Position numbers and translations under genes: made by a program. Positions 1-5,707 of a stretch of 9,323 nucleotides of DNA are shown piece after piece. How positions within the stretch are numbered: the first letter of the stretch is position 1; each line of letters starts with the position of its first letter. The notes beneath the pieces are model-generated. The model did no database searches, had not been told where the DNA came from, and saw only the letters and a list, made by a program, of their open reading frames with translations. The stretch is from Rhodoferax sp. (lineage in GTDB: Bacteria > Pseudomonadota > Gammaproteobacteria > Burkholderiales > Burkholderiaceae_C), in NCBI GenBank assembly GCA_020048795.1, contig JAIFMA010000027.1, positions 1 to 9,323 on the forward strand, read 5' to 3'.

Positions 1-653
1 CGGATGGCACGAATCACCAGGCTCGATTCCTGGTAAATCAGGAAAGCGCCCTTGCCACCTTTGGCGGCACCGTCAATGGCAGCCCACAATTTCAGCAGAT
101 AGTTCAGGTCCCACTGCAATTCAGGGGCGCTGCGGCCAATGCCGGCGGTGCGGGCAATGATGCTCATGCCATTGGGGTAGTCAAGCTGATCCAGTGCTTC
201 CTTGAGTTCAGCACGGTCTTCGCCCTCGATGCGACGGCTGACACCGCCACCACGCGGGTTGTTGGGCATCAGCACCACATAACGCCCGGCCAGTGAGACA
301 AAGGTGGTCAGCGCCGCGCCTTTATTGCCGCGCTCCTCTTTTTCGACCTGAACCAGCAGTTCCTGGCCTTCCTTGATGGCATCCTGGATGCGCGCCTGGC
401 TGACGGCAACACCTTGCTGGAAATATTGCCGCGAGATTTCCTTGAACGGCAAAAAGCCGTGGCGCTCTTCGCCGTAATCGACAAAACAGGCTTCCAGTGA
501 GGGCTCGACGCGCGTGACCACGGCCTTGTAGATGTTGCCCTTGCGCTGCTCGCGCCCCTCAATTTCGATTTCGTAGTCGAGCAGTTTCTGCCCGTCCACC
601 ACCGCCAGGCGGCGTTCTTCCGCTTGGGTGGCGTTGATCAACATGCGTTTCAT
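1..653 (-). CDS. rne: Ribonuclease E, N-terminal part (incomplete at window edge)
   Basis: RNase E is the endoribonuclease that starts mRNA decay and matures rRNA and tRNA, working as a tetramer at the inner membrane. Only 217 N-terminal residues are in the window; the gene continues past position 1. The translation begins MKRMLINATQAEERRLAVVD and follows E. coli RNase E almost without gaps. An S1 RNA-binding domain covers about residues 37-119, including EPSLEACFVDYGEERHGFLP. The conserved KEERGNKGAALTTF stretch and the LMPNNPRGGGVSRRIEG block follow. The 5'-monophosphate sensor residues match R168 and T169 in ARTAGIGRS. The start at 653 is supported by this alignment and by an AAGGA Shine-Dalgarno nine bases upstream (663-667 on the plus strand). 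The gene is divergent from rluC, the same arrangement as in E. coli. The catalytic DNase I-like subdomain, zinc link and C-terminal scaffold are outside the window, so RNase E versus RNase G rests on the N-terminal sequence and the rluC neighbour. Confidence 0.96.
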   Translation of the reverse strand, partial: MKRMLINATQAEERRLAVVDGQKLLDYEIEIEGREQRKGNIYKAVVTRVEPSLEACFVDYGEERHGFLPFKEISRQYFQQGVAVSQARIQDAIKEGQELLVQVEKEERGNKGAALTTFVSLAGRYVVLMPNNPRGGGVSRRIEGEDRAELKEALDQLDYPNGMSIIARTAGIGRSAPELQWDLNYLLKLWAAIDGAAKGGKGAFLIYQESSLVIRAI

Positions 654-687
654 GGGTCGCGTTCCTTCAATTCAAAGTTCAACAAAC

Positions 688-702
688 AGCTCAATCTGAG
701 CT
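688..702. repeat. Short hairpin in rne leader, proximal
   Basis: A perfect 6-base inverted repeat, AGCTCA / TGAGCT, surrounds the three-base loop ATC, with A and T runs flanking it. In the rne transcript it would form a stem about 35 to 50 bases upstream of the start codon, just ahead of the Shine-Dalgarno. The stem is short, so its significance depends on the other hairpins in the same leader. Confidence 0.4.
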
Positions 703-753
703 TTTGATACACAAACCAACGCTTTGAAACGAGGAGGAAACAGCCGGAGAACG

Positions 754-774
754 CAGACTCACACAATGAGTCTG
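754..774. repeat. Perfect 8-bp hairpin in rne leader
   Basis: CAGACTCA and its exact reverse complement TGAGTCTG flank the loop CACAA. Read in the rne direction the loop is TTGTG. There is no T-run on either side, so it is not an intrinsic terminator. It lies about 100 bases upstream of the rne start and is a candidate structural element of the leader. Confidence 0.5.
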
Positions 775-818
775 GGCATGGGCGCGTGGAGGGGAGCGAT
801 CGGATTTGGGGGTTGATT

Positions 819-868
819 AGCTATTGATTTAATAGCTGTCTGCGCCCATTTGACGGGCGCTGATGCCC
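819..868 (+). repeat. Dispersed repeat copy A (Comamonadaceae-type short repeat)
   Basis: The core at 831-868 aligns without gaps to the copies at 8700-8737 (21 of 38 identical) and 9190-9227 (25 of 38 identical). Shared blocks are TAGCT, CTGCGC and TGAC followed by a GC-rich tail ending in CC. The copy carries its own dyads: AGCTATT / AATAGCT around GATTT (819-837) and GCGCCC / GGGCGC around ATTTGAC (842-860). It sits in the presumed rne leader, antisense to rne. From memory, repeats built on ATAGCT, a GCGC element and AGGGCTAGAGGCC are scattered through intergenic regions of Comamonadaceae genomes. I cannot check that here. Confidence 0.55.
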
Positions 869-952
869 GATGCATGCCGACAAACAGCGCGTTGGCACGC
901 TGCAGGCAATGACTCATCAGGGACATCAACACAAACATAAAAGCTTCAATCC

Positions 953-975
953 ATTCACAGCACTGGGCTGTGAAT
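953..975. repeat. Perfect 9-bp hairpin in rne-rluC intergenic region
   Basis: ATTCACAGC and GCTGTGAAT are exact reverse complements separated by ACTGG. This is the strongest dyad in the intergenic region. It could be an RNA stem-loop in the rne leader or a binding site for a dimeric DNA-binding protein; the sequence alone does not decide. It is followed on the plus strand by TTTTGGG, too short a T-run for a convincing terminator. Confidence 0.5.
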
Positions 976-1137
976 TTTGGGTATTCCGAATCAGGGTTTC
1001 AAGGCATCGTCTTGACCTTTCACCTTGCTTGCCATCCATGACCTTTGGGTCACTGATTTGCAGGTTTGGTGTCAGGCGGTACCGACTTTTCTGGCGGGGC
1101 AGGTGGCACGTGAACTAAACTTCACCGAAATAACGAA

Positions 1138-1152
1138 TTAACTATCAGTTAA
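1138..1152. promoter_or_regulatory. AT-rich dyad upstream of rluC
   Basis: TTAACT and AGTTAA are exact reverse complements around ATC. The dyad lies 25 bases upstream of the rluC start, in the most AT-rich part of the gap, where a promoter or operator would be expected. No regulator can be named from it, and chance dyads of this size are not rare. Confidence 0.25.
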
Positions 1153-1177
1153 ATCAACCACTTACAGCACATCGACA

Positions 1178-2230
1178 GTGAAAGTCATTATAGGGGGCAA
1201 ACCTGCTCCGCGCCCCCCCGAGGTTAAAACCGTTTGTGTCGATGAAGACGCAGCCGGGCAGCGCGTCGACAACTACCTGATGCGTTTGCTCAAAGGGGTG
1301 CCAAAGACCCACATTTACCGGATGATCCGCAGCGGCGAGGTGCGCGTCAACAAGGGCCGGGTGGATGCTGATACACGCTTGCAAATCGGCGACTTGCTGC
1401 GTGTGCCGCCGGTGCGGGTGTCCGGACGAATCGCCGAAAAAGCGCAGACCGCAGCAGATCAGGTGGCGCGCGGCACTGTGGTACGCAACTTTGACATCCT
1501 GCTGGAGGATGAGCACCTGCTGGTGATCCATAAGCCCGCTGGCGTGGCGGTGCATGGCGGCTCCGGCGTGAGCTTTGGTGTGATCGAGCAGTTGCGCATG
1601 GCGCGCCCAACGGCAAAATTTCTGGAGCTGGTGCACCGGCTGGACCGCGAAACCAGCGGCATTTTGCTGGTGGCCAAAAAGCGCAGTGCCCTGAAAAACC
1701 TGCAAGACCAGTTTCGCGAACGCCAGACCGGCAAGACTTATCTGGCGTTGGTGCGGGGTCAGTGGCCTAGCAAACTCAAGGTGCTGGACAAGCCCTTGCA
1801 CAAATATCTGCTTGACGGCAACCAGACGCAGCCCGGTGAGCGGCGGGTCAAGGTGGTGGCGCGTGATGACCCGAACGGTATGCCCTCGGTCACGCTGGTC
1901 AGGGTGCGCGATTCGTCCAGAGACTACGCCTTGCTGGAAGTCACGATCAAGACCGGACGCACCCACCAGATCCGGGTGCATCTGGCCAGCGAGGGCTTTC
2001 CGATTGTGGGCGATGACAAGTACGGCGACTTCGACTTCAACAAATCGCTGGCGCGTGCGCAGACCCAACCGATACTCAAGCGCATGTTCCTGCATGCCTG
2101 GCGCTTGCAGTTTAATCACCCCTTGACGGGCGAACGACTTGAATTGCTGGCAGACTTGCCGCCAGAGTTGGCGCAATTTCTGGCAGCGACCCTGCCTGTG
2201 CCCACTGACACTGTTGAACCGACACCATGA
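1178..2230 (+). CDS. rluC: 23S rRNA pseudouridine synthase, RluC/RluD family
   Basis: This enzyme isomerises specific uridines of 23S rRNA to pseudouridine; E. coli RluC acts at positions 955, 2504 and 2580. The 350-residue protein has an N-terminal S4 RNA-binding domain at about residues 28-90 (GQRVDNYLMRLLKGVPKTHI, then SGEVRVNKGRV). The catalytic domain contains HKPAGVAVHGG (118-128), the signature HRLDRETSG with catalytic Asp156, the KTYLALVRG strand (186-194) and GRTHQIRVH (260-268). The GTG start is the only one available: the frame is closed by TAA at 1139-1141 and the next in-frame methionine is inside the S4 domain. No Shine-Dalgarno is visible. Its position divergent from rne matches E. 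coli rluC and favours that member over RluD. The stop overlaps the next start by four bases (ATGA), so it is first in a coupled operon. Confidence 0.93.
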   Translation: MKVIIGGKPAPRPPEVKTVCVDEDAAGQRVDNYLMRLLKGVPKTHIYRMIRSGEVRVNKGRVDADTRLQIGDLLRVPPVRVSGRIAEKAQTAADQVARGTVVRNFDILLEDEHLLVIHKPAGVAVHGGSGVSFGVIEQLRMARPTAKFLELVHRLDRETSGILLVAKKRSALKNLQDQFRERQTGKTYLALVRGQWPSKLKVLDKPLHKYLLDGNQTQPGERRVKVVARDDPNGMPSVTLVRVRDSSRDYALLEVTIKTGRTHQIRVHLASEGFPIVGDDKYGDFDFNKSLARAQTQPILKRMFLHAWRLQFNHPLTGERLELLADLPPELAQFLAATLPVPTDTVEPTP

Positions 2231-2886
2231 CGCAACGACGTTTTGACCTGATTGCCTTTGACTGGGATGGCACCCTGTTTGATTCCACCGCCATCATTGC
2301 CCGCTGCATCCAGGCTGCGGTGTGCGATGTTGGGGGCAAGCAGCCCACCTTTGAAGCCGCTTCTTACGTCATCGGCATGGGGCTGATGCAGGCGCTGGCT
2401 CACGCCGCGCCTGACGTACCCCCGGAACGTTACCCGCAACTGGGCCAGCGTTATCGGCACCATTACTTTGCCATTCAGCACGAAATCAGCCTGTTTGAGG
2501 GGGTTTTACCCTTGCTGTCTGAACTGAAGGCGCAAGCTTACCGGCTGGCGGTAGCCACCGGCAAGAGTCGGCGCGGACTCGACGAGGCGCTGGCTAGCGC
2601 CGAACTGTCGGGTATGTTTGATGCCTCGCGCACCGCGGACCAGACGGCCGGCAAGCCAGACCCCCTGATGCTGCGTGAACTGATGGCCGAACTCGACGTG
2701 TTACCCGAGCGAACCCTGATGATTGGTGACACCACGCACGACCTGCAAATGGCACTGAATGCCGGTTGTGCCAGCGTTGGGGTCAGTTATGGGGCGCATG
2801 AGTCTGATGACTTTGATGCACTGAGGCCGCTGTTTGTGGCTCACACGGTGGGGCAGTTGCAGAACTGGTTGCGCGCCAATGGCTGA
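2227..2886 (+). CDS. HAD-superfamily phosphatase (phosphoglycolate phosphatase/Gph-like)
   Basis: This is a haloacid dehalogenase-type hydrolase of 219 residues with all four HAD motifs. Motif I is FDWDGT with nucleophile Asp12 and general acid/base Asp14. Motif II is VATGKS with Thr111. Motif III is Lys143 in AGKPDP, and motif IV is MIGDTTHD with Asp168 and Asp172. The residues between motifs I and II (about 18-90) form the helical cap of the subclass I type found in phosphoglycolate phosphatase and beta-phosphoglucomutase. The substrate is probably a small phosphorylated metabolite and cannot be fixed from sequence. The gene overlaps rluC by four bases and the following Rieske gene by eight, so the three are surely co-transcribed. 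It lacks a clear Shine-Dalgarno, in keeping with translational coupling. In Burkholderiales this gene usually follows rluC. Confidence 0.88.
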   Translation: MTQRRFDLIAFDWDGTLFDSTAIIARCIQAAVCDVGGKQPTFEAASYVIGMGLMQALAHAAPDVPPERYPQLGQRYRHHYFAIQHEISLFEGVLPLLSELKAQAYRLAVATGKSRRGLDEALASAELSGMFDASRTADQTAGKPDPLMLRELMAELDVLPERTLMIGDTTHDLQMALNAGCASVGVSYGAHESDDFDALRPLFVAHTVGQLQNWLRANG

Positions 2887-3253
2887 TGCCGCGGCGGTTT
2901 ATCTGTGCCAGTCGTCGGAACTGACGGACAGCGGCAGTGCGATCGGCTTTGAAGTGTTGTATTTGTCGCAAACCTGCGCAGCCTTTGTGCTGCGGTACGC
3001 GGGCACGGTTTACGCTTATCTGAACCGCTGCACGCACGTTCCGATGGAAATGGATTACCAACCGAACCAGTTTTTTGACAGCACTGGCCACTGGCTGATG
3101 TGCGCCACCCACGGTGCCATGTACGAGCCGCAGACCGGTCGGTGCCGGCTGGGCCCTTGCCGCGGGGGTTTGGTCAAAATCGAGACATCGGAGAGCGATG
3201 GGGTGGTGCACTGGCATACTTCAGACAAATTTCAACCTGGCAACAGCCCATGA
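2879..3253 (+). CDS. Small Rieske [2Fe-2S] ferredoxin-like protein
   Basis: A soluble protein of 124 residues consisting of one Rieske domain. The two cluster-binding boxes are CTHVPMEMD (Cys51, His53) and CATHGAMYEPQTGRC (Cys75, His78), the C-x-H ... C-x-x-H pattern of a [2Fe-2S] centre. The second box is followed by the usual GPCRGGLVKIE turn (92-102). There is no membrane segment, Tat signal or oxygenase catalytic domain, so it resembles the ferredoxin-type electron carriers rather than the cytochrome bc1 subunit. Its redox partner is not in the window. The start at 2879 removes a 15-residue upstream extension lying inside the HAD gene and puts the domain at the N-terminus as expected. It overlaps the HAD gene by eight bases and sppA by four. 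Function within the operon is unknown. Confidence 0.87.
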   Translation: MADAAAVYLCQSSELTDSGSAIGFEVLYLSQTCAAFVLRYAGTVYAYLNRCTHVPMEMDYQPNQFFDSTGHWLMCATHGAMYEPQTGRCRLGPCRGGLVKIETSESDGVVHWHTSDKFQPGNSP

Positions 3254-4305
3254 CAGACCCACTTCATGCCGATAGCGGCAGCCCGCAAAACACCACTGAC
3301 TTTACGGTAAATCTGACTCAAACCCGCGTCGATAAATCGCAGGAAGCTCCTGAAAATGAAGCGCCTGGTGCAACTGCCGGGGTCAGTTGGGAGCGCAACA
3401 CGCTGGAGAAACTGGCGTTTGCCAGTCTGCATGAACAGCGGCTGGCGCGGCGCTGGCGCAATGGGGTGCGCCTGGCCTGGTTGGCGTTTTTGATCGGGGC
3501 GGTCTGGCTGGGAGTGAATGAGGGCAGCAGCACCCAAAATGTGACCGCCCCCCACACCGCCGTGGTTGAGATCAAGGGTGAGATTGCCTCCGGCGCCGAA
3601 GCCAGTGCCGAAATGGTCGTGTCGGCTGCGCGCTCGGCCTTTGAAGACGCCGGCGCCCAAGGGGTGGTGCTGCTGATCAACTCACCAGGCGGCAGCCCGG
3701 TGCAGGCTGGCATCATCAACGATGAAATCAGGCGTCTGAAGGCCTTGCACAAGAAGCCGGTGTATGCAGTGGTGGAAGAGTCGTGCGCCTCAGCCGCCTA
3801 CTACATCGCGGTGGCGGCCGACAGTATTTATGTTGACAAGGCCAGCATGGTGGGCAGCATCGGCGTGTTGATGGATGGTTTTGGCTTTACCGGCCTGATG
3901 GACAAGCTCGGCGTTGAGCGGCGACTGATGACGGCCGGCGAAAACAAGGGTTTCCTGGACCCGTTCAGCCCCCAAACCGCCACCCAACGTGACTACGCGC
4001 AGGCCATGCTCAACCAGATTCACCAGCAGTTCATTGATGTCGTCAAGGCCGGGCGTGGCGAGCGTCTGAAGGAAACGCCGGAGACCTTCAGTGGCTTGTT
4101 CTGGAGCGGCCAGCAGGCCATCGAGCTGGGTTTGGCGGACCACTTGGGCAGTCTGGACTTTGTTGCCCGCGAGGTGATCAAAGCCGAAGAACTCATTGAC
4201 TACACCCGTCGTGACAACGTGGCTGAGCGTCTGGTCAAGCGTTTCGGCGCCGCAATGGGCACCGGCGCGGTGCAGGCGTTGCGCGCGTCGGCTGCGTTTC
4301 GCTGA
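3250..4305 (+). CDS. sppA: Membrane-anchored signal peptide peptidase, SppA/S49 family
   Basis: This is a serine peptidase of family S49 that degrades cleaved signal peptides and other membrane fragments, with its catalytic domain in the periplasm. The 351-residue protein has a polar N-terminal region (1-69), one transmembrane segment at about 72-90 (GVRLAWLAFLIGAVWLGV), then the peptidase domain. Visible motifs are INSPGGSP (143-150), the nucleophile Ser181 in ESCASAAYYIA and the general base Lys233 in TAGENKGFLDPF, aligned to Ser147 and Lys199 of Bacillus SppA. VGSIGVLMDGFGF lies between them. Its length fits the short single-domain SppA, not the duplicated 67-kDa E. coli form. The residues after the serine are Ala-Ala rather than the more usual Gly-Gly. 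The ATG at 3250 overlaps the Rieske stop (ATGA); a start upstream at 3100 would overlap the Rieske domain by 150 bases. It is the last gene of the rluC operon and ends against a convergent gene with no gap. Confidence 0.92.
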   Translation: MTDPLHADSGSPQNTTDFTVNLTQTRVDKSQEAPENEAPGATAGVSWERNTLEKLAFASLHEQRLARRWRNGVRLAWLAFLIGAVWLGVNEGSSTQNVTAPHTAVVEIKGEIASGAEASAEMVVSAARSAFEDAGAQGVVLLINSPGGSPVQAGIINDEIRRLKALHKKPVYAVVEESCASAAYYIAVAADSIYVDKASMVGSIGVLMDGFGFTGLMDKLGVERRLMTAGENKGFLDPFSPQTATQRDYAQAMLNQIHQQFIDVVKAGRGERLKETPETFSGLFWSGQQAIELGLADHLGSLDFVAREVIKAEELIDYTRRDNVAERLVKRFGAAMGTGAVQALRASAAFR

Positions 4306-4311
4306 TCAGCG
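4300..4311. repeat. 12-bp palindrome holding two convergent stop codons
   Basis: CGCTGATCAGCG is a perfect palindrome. The TGA of sppA (4303-4305) and the stop of the opposite gene (4306-4308) are the two halves of its centre. Neither side has a T-run, and there is no spacer for a normal terminator between the genes. Confidence 0.6.
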
Positions 4312-5091
4312 GCCCAGCGCAAAAACGGTGGGGGTGGTGTTGTCGAGTGGCACCGCCTTGTGCCGCCAGGCTTTCACGCTGTCACTGTCACAGTGGGCGC
4401 GCGCCAGGGTCAATCCGCTGCTCAAGGCCAGTCGGGTGTTGTGTTGCAGCGTTTGCAGCAGGGCTTGAAACAGGACCAGGTTGCGATAAGGTGTTTCGAT
4501 AAAGAGCTGGGTTTGTCCGCTGCGCAGCGCCAGTGCTTCGAGTTCGCGGATGCGCTGAACCCGTTCGCCCGCGTCTTGCGGCAAGTAGCCAACAAACGCA
4601 AAATTTTGACCATTCAGACCACTGGCGGCTAGCGCCAGCAGCAAGGACACCGGGCCGACCAGCGGCACCACGGTGATGCCCAGTTCGTGTGCCGCGCGCA
4701 CCACCGACGAGCCCGGGTCGGCCACCGCCGGCATGCCCGCTTCGCTGACCAGTCCTTGATCGTGGCCGTCCAGCGCCGGTTGCAGCAGCGGACGCGCGTC
4801 AAAATTGCCGCTGTGGTCGCCCTTTTTGTGCACATCGCGTGGCAATTCCACCAGCGCCAGGGTCTGAAGGCTCTGACACAGTGGTGTGATGGCATCGATG
4901 CGTTTCAGGTAGGCGCGGGTGGATTTGGCGTTCTCACAGATCCAGTGTGTCAGGCCAGCGGCGATTTTCAGCGTGCCCAGCGGCAGGGTTTGCTGCAAGT
5001 CGGGTGTCTCAGCGCAACCAAAATCCAGCGGCGCGGGCACCAGATAAAGCTGACCCTTGAGATCGCCAGGGGGTGTTGCGGCTGTGGTCAT
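4306..5091 (-). CDS. SAM-dependent methyltransferase, RsmI-like (tetrapyrrole methylase fold)
   Basis: This is a predicted S-adenosylmethionine methyltransferase of 261 residues, related to RsmI, which 2'-O-methylates C1402 of 16S rRNA. Family motifs are GQLYLVPAPL near the N-terminus (13-22), the glycine-rich GLVSEAGMPAVADPG (113-127), VVPLVGP (141-147), FAFVGYLP (164-171) and FIETPYRN (197-204). It differs from RsmI: the AEDTR motif is replaced by CENAKSTRAYLKR (52-64), and a long insert (about 65-110) precedes the glycine-rich loop. This matches an uncharacterised sister group of RsmI that often sits beside maf in betaproteobacteria, so I do not call it rsmI. Its target, possibly rRNA, is inference. 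It starts inside the maf stop codon (ATGA overlap) after an AAGGTGA Shine-Dalgarno, so the two are coupled. It converges on sppA with no intervening base. Confidence 0.85.
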   Translation of the reverse strand: MTTAATPPGDLKGQLYLVPAPLDFGCAETPDLQQTLPLGTLKIAAGLTHWICENAKSTRAYLKRIDAITPLCQSLQTLALVELPRDVHKKGDHSGNFDARPLLQPALDGHDQGLVSEAGMPAVADPGSSVVRAAHELGITVVPLVGPVSLLLALAASGLNGQNFAFVGYLPQDAGERVQRIRELEALALRSGQTQLFIETPYRNLVLFQALLQTLQHNTRLALSSGLTLARAHCDSDSVKAWRHKAVPLDNTTPTVFALGR

Positions 5092-5681
5092 ATCACCTTG
5101 GTCCCCGCAGCTTCGATCATTCGGCAGGTCCGTATCAGTGGCAAGCCCACCAGTGCCGTCGGGTCATCGTTGTCGATACGCTCCAGTAGCGCAATGCCCA
5201 AGCCTTCACTTTTGGCGCTGCCGGCACAGTCATAAGGGGTTTCAGCGCGCAAATAAGCCTCGATCTGCGCATCACTGAGGTCACGGAACCTGACCTTGAC
5301 CTGTGCCAGTTCGGTCTGGGCGTAGCCGGATTCGATACACACCACGGCCACCGCGGTTTGAAATACCACGGTTTGGCCCCGCATCGCGTGCAACTGGATC
5401 ACGGCGCGCGCATGGCTGCCGGGCTTGCCAAGTGCTTGCCCGTCCAGATCGGCCACCTGGTCAGATCCTATGACCACGGCATGTGGGTGCAGCGCGGCCA
5501 CTGAGTGCGCTTTGGCCAGGGCCAGCCGGCAGGCGATCTGCTCAGGCGATTCCTGGGGCAGGGGTGTTTCATCAACGTCAGACGCCTGCACGGTGAATGG
5601 CAGGCGAAGTCGCTCCAGCAGGGCTCGGCGATAGACCGAGGTTGAAGCAAGGATGAGCGGGCGAGTAGCAGTATCAGTCAT
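5088..5681 (-). CDS. yceF: Maf-family nucleotide pyrophosphatase, YceF type
   Basis: Maf proteins hydrolyse nucleoside triphosphates to monophosphate and pyrophosphate. The YceF branch prefers 7-methyl-GTP and is thought to clean modified nucleotides from the pool. The 197-residue protein matches E. coli YceF along its length: LILASTSVYRRALLERL at the N-terminus (9-25), DVDETPLPQESPEQIACRLA (35-54), IGSDQV with catalytic Asp74, TGLAL-like strand FQTAVAVV (107-114), CAGSAKSEGLGI (152-163) and DPTALVGLPL (173-182). The WRR/YRR signature and CAGS-KSEG mark YceF rather than the dTTP/UTP-specific YhdE branch. It is divergent from yceD, as in E. coli, but only 26 bases separate the two starts. The ATG at 5681 aligns with the family start; the Shine-Dalgarno is weak. 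It heads a two-gene unit with the RsmI-like methyltransferase. Confidence 0.93.
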   Translation of the reverse strand: MTDTATRPLILASTSVYRRALLERLRLPFTVQASDVDETPLPQESPEQIACRLALAKAHSVAALHPHAVVIGSDQVADLDGQALGKPGSHARAVIQLHAMRGQTVVFQTAVAVVCIESGYAQTELAQVKVRFRDLSDAQIEAYLRAETPYDCAGSAKSEGLGIALLERIDNDDPTALVGLPLIRTCRMIEAAGTKVI

Positions 5682-5694
5682 GCCCCGATTCTCT

Positions 5695-5700
5695 TACACT
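5695..5700 (+). promoter_or_regulatory. Candidate -10 element for yceD
   Basis: TACACT matches four of six bases of the sigma-70 -10 consensus and ends seven bases before the yceD ATG. A start site at normal distance would fall on or next to the A of the ATG, giving a leaderless message. No good -35 is seen upstream, so this is only a candidate. Confidence 0.25.
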
Positions 5701-5707
5701 GCTTGCC

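Larger units (their letters stand above)
654..1177. other. Divergent rne-rluC intergenic region / presumed long rne leader
   Basis: This is a gap of 524 bases between two divergent genes, with no open frame that looks like a protein. It is clearly lower in GC near 1110-1165. It contains perfect inverted repeats at 688-702, 754-774, 819-837, 842-860 and 953-975, a dispersed-repeat copy at about 819-868, and a short AT-rich dyad at 1138-1152. E. coli rne has a long structured 5' leader through which RNase E cleaves its own mRNA. A similar role here is an inference from gap length, hairpins and gene identity. I could not place a promoter with both a good -10 and a good -35 on either strand. Confidence 0.6.

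Noticed and set aside
870..1118. 82-codon open frame on the plus strand in the rne-rluC gap
   Set aside because: It has no Shine-Dalgarno, no recognisable domain and an odd Arg/His/Cys-rich composition. It runs through the perfect hairpin at 953-975 and begins next to a repeat copy, so it fits a chance frame in a leader region.
1187..1192. Perfect TATAAT on the minus strand at the start of rluC, as the rne promoter
   Set aside because: No acceptable -35 lies 16 to 18 bases upstream (the DNA there is a C/G run) and there is no extended -10. It may be used but cannot be supported.
1154..2176. 340-codon open frame antisense to rluC
   Set aside because: The plus strand encodes a full RluC with all motifs. 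Long antisense frames are expected in GC-rich coding DNA, and this one is His- and Gln-rich without any domain.
3100..3249. Longer N-terminus for SppA starting at 3100
   Set aside because: It would overlap the Rieske gene by 150 bases and add Arg/Pro-rich residues. The ATG at 3250 gives the standard four-base overlap.
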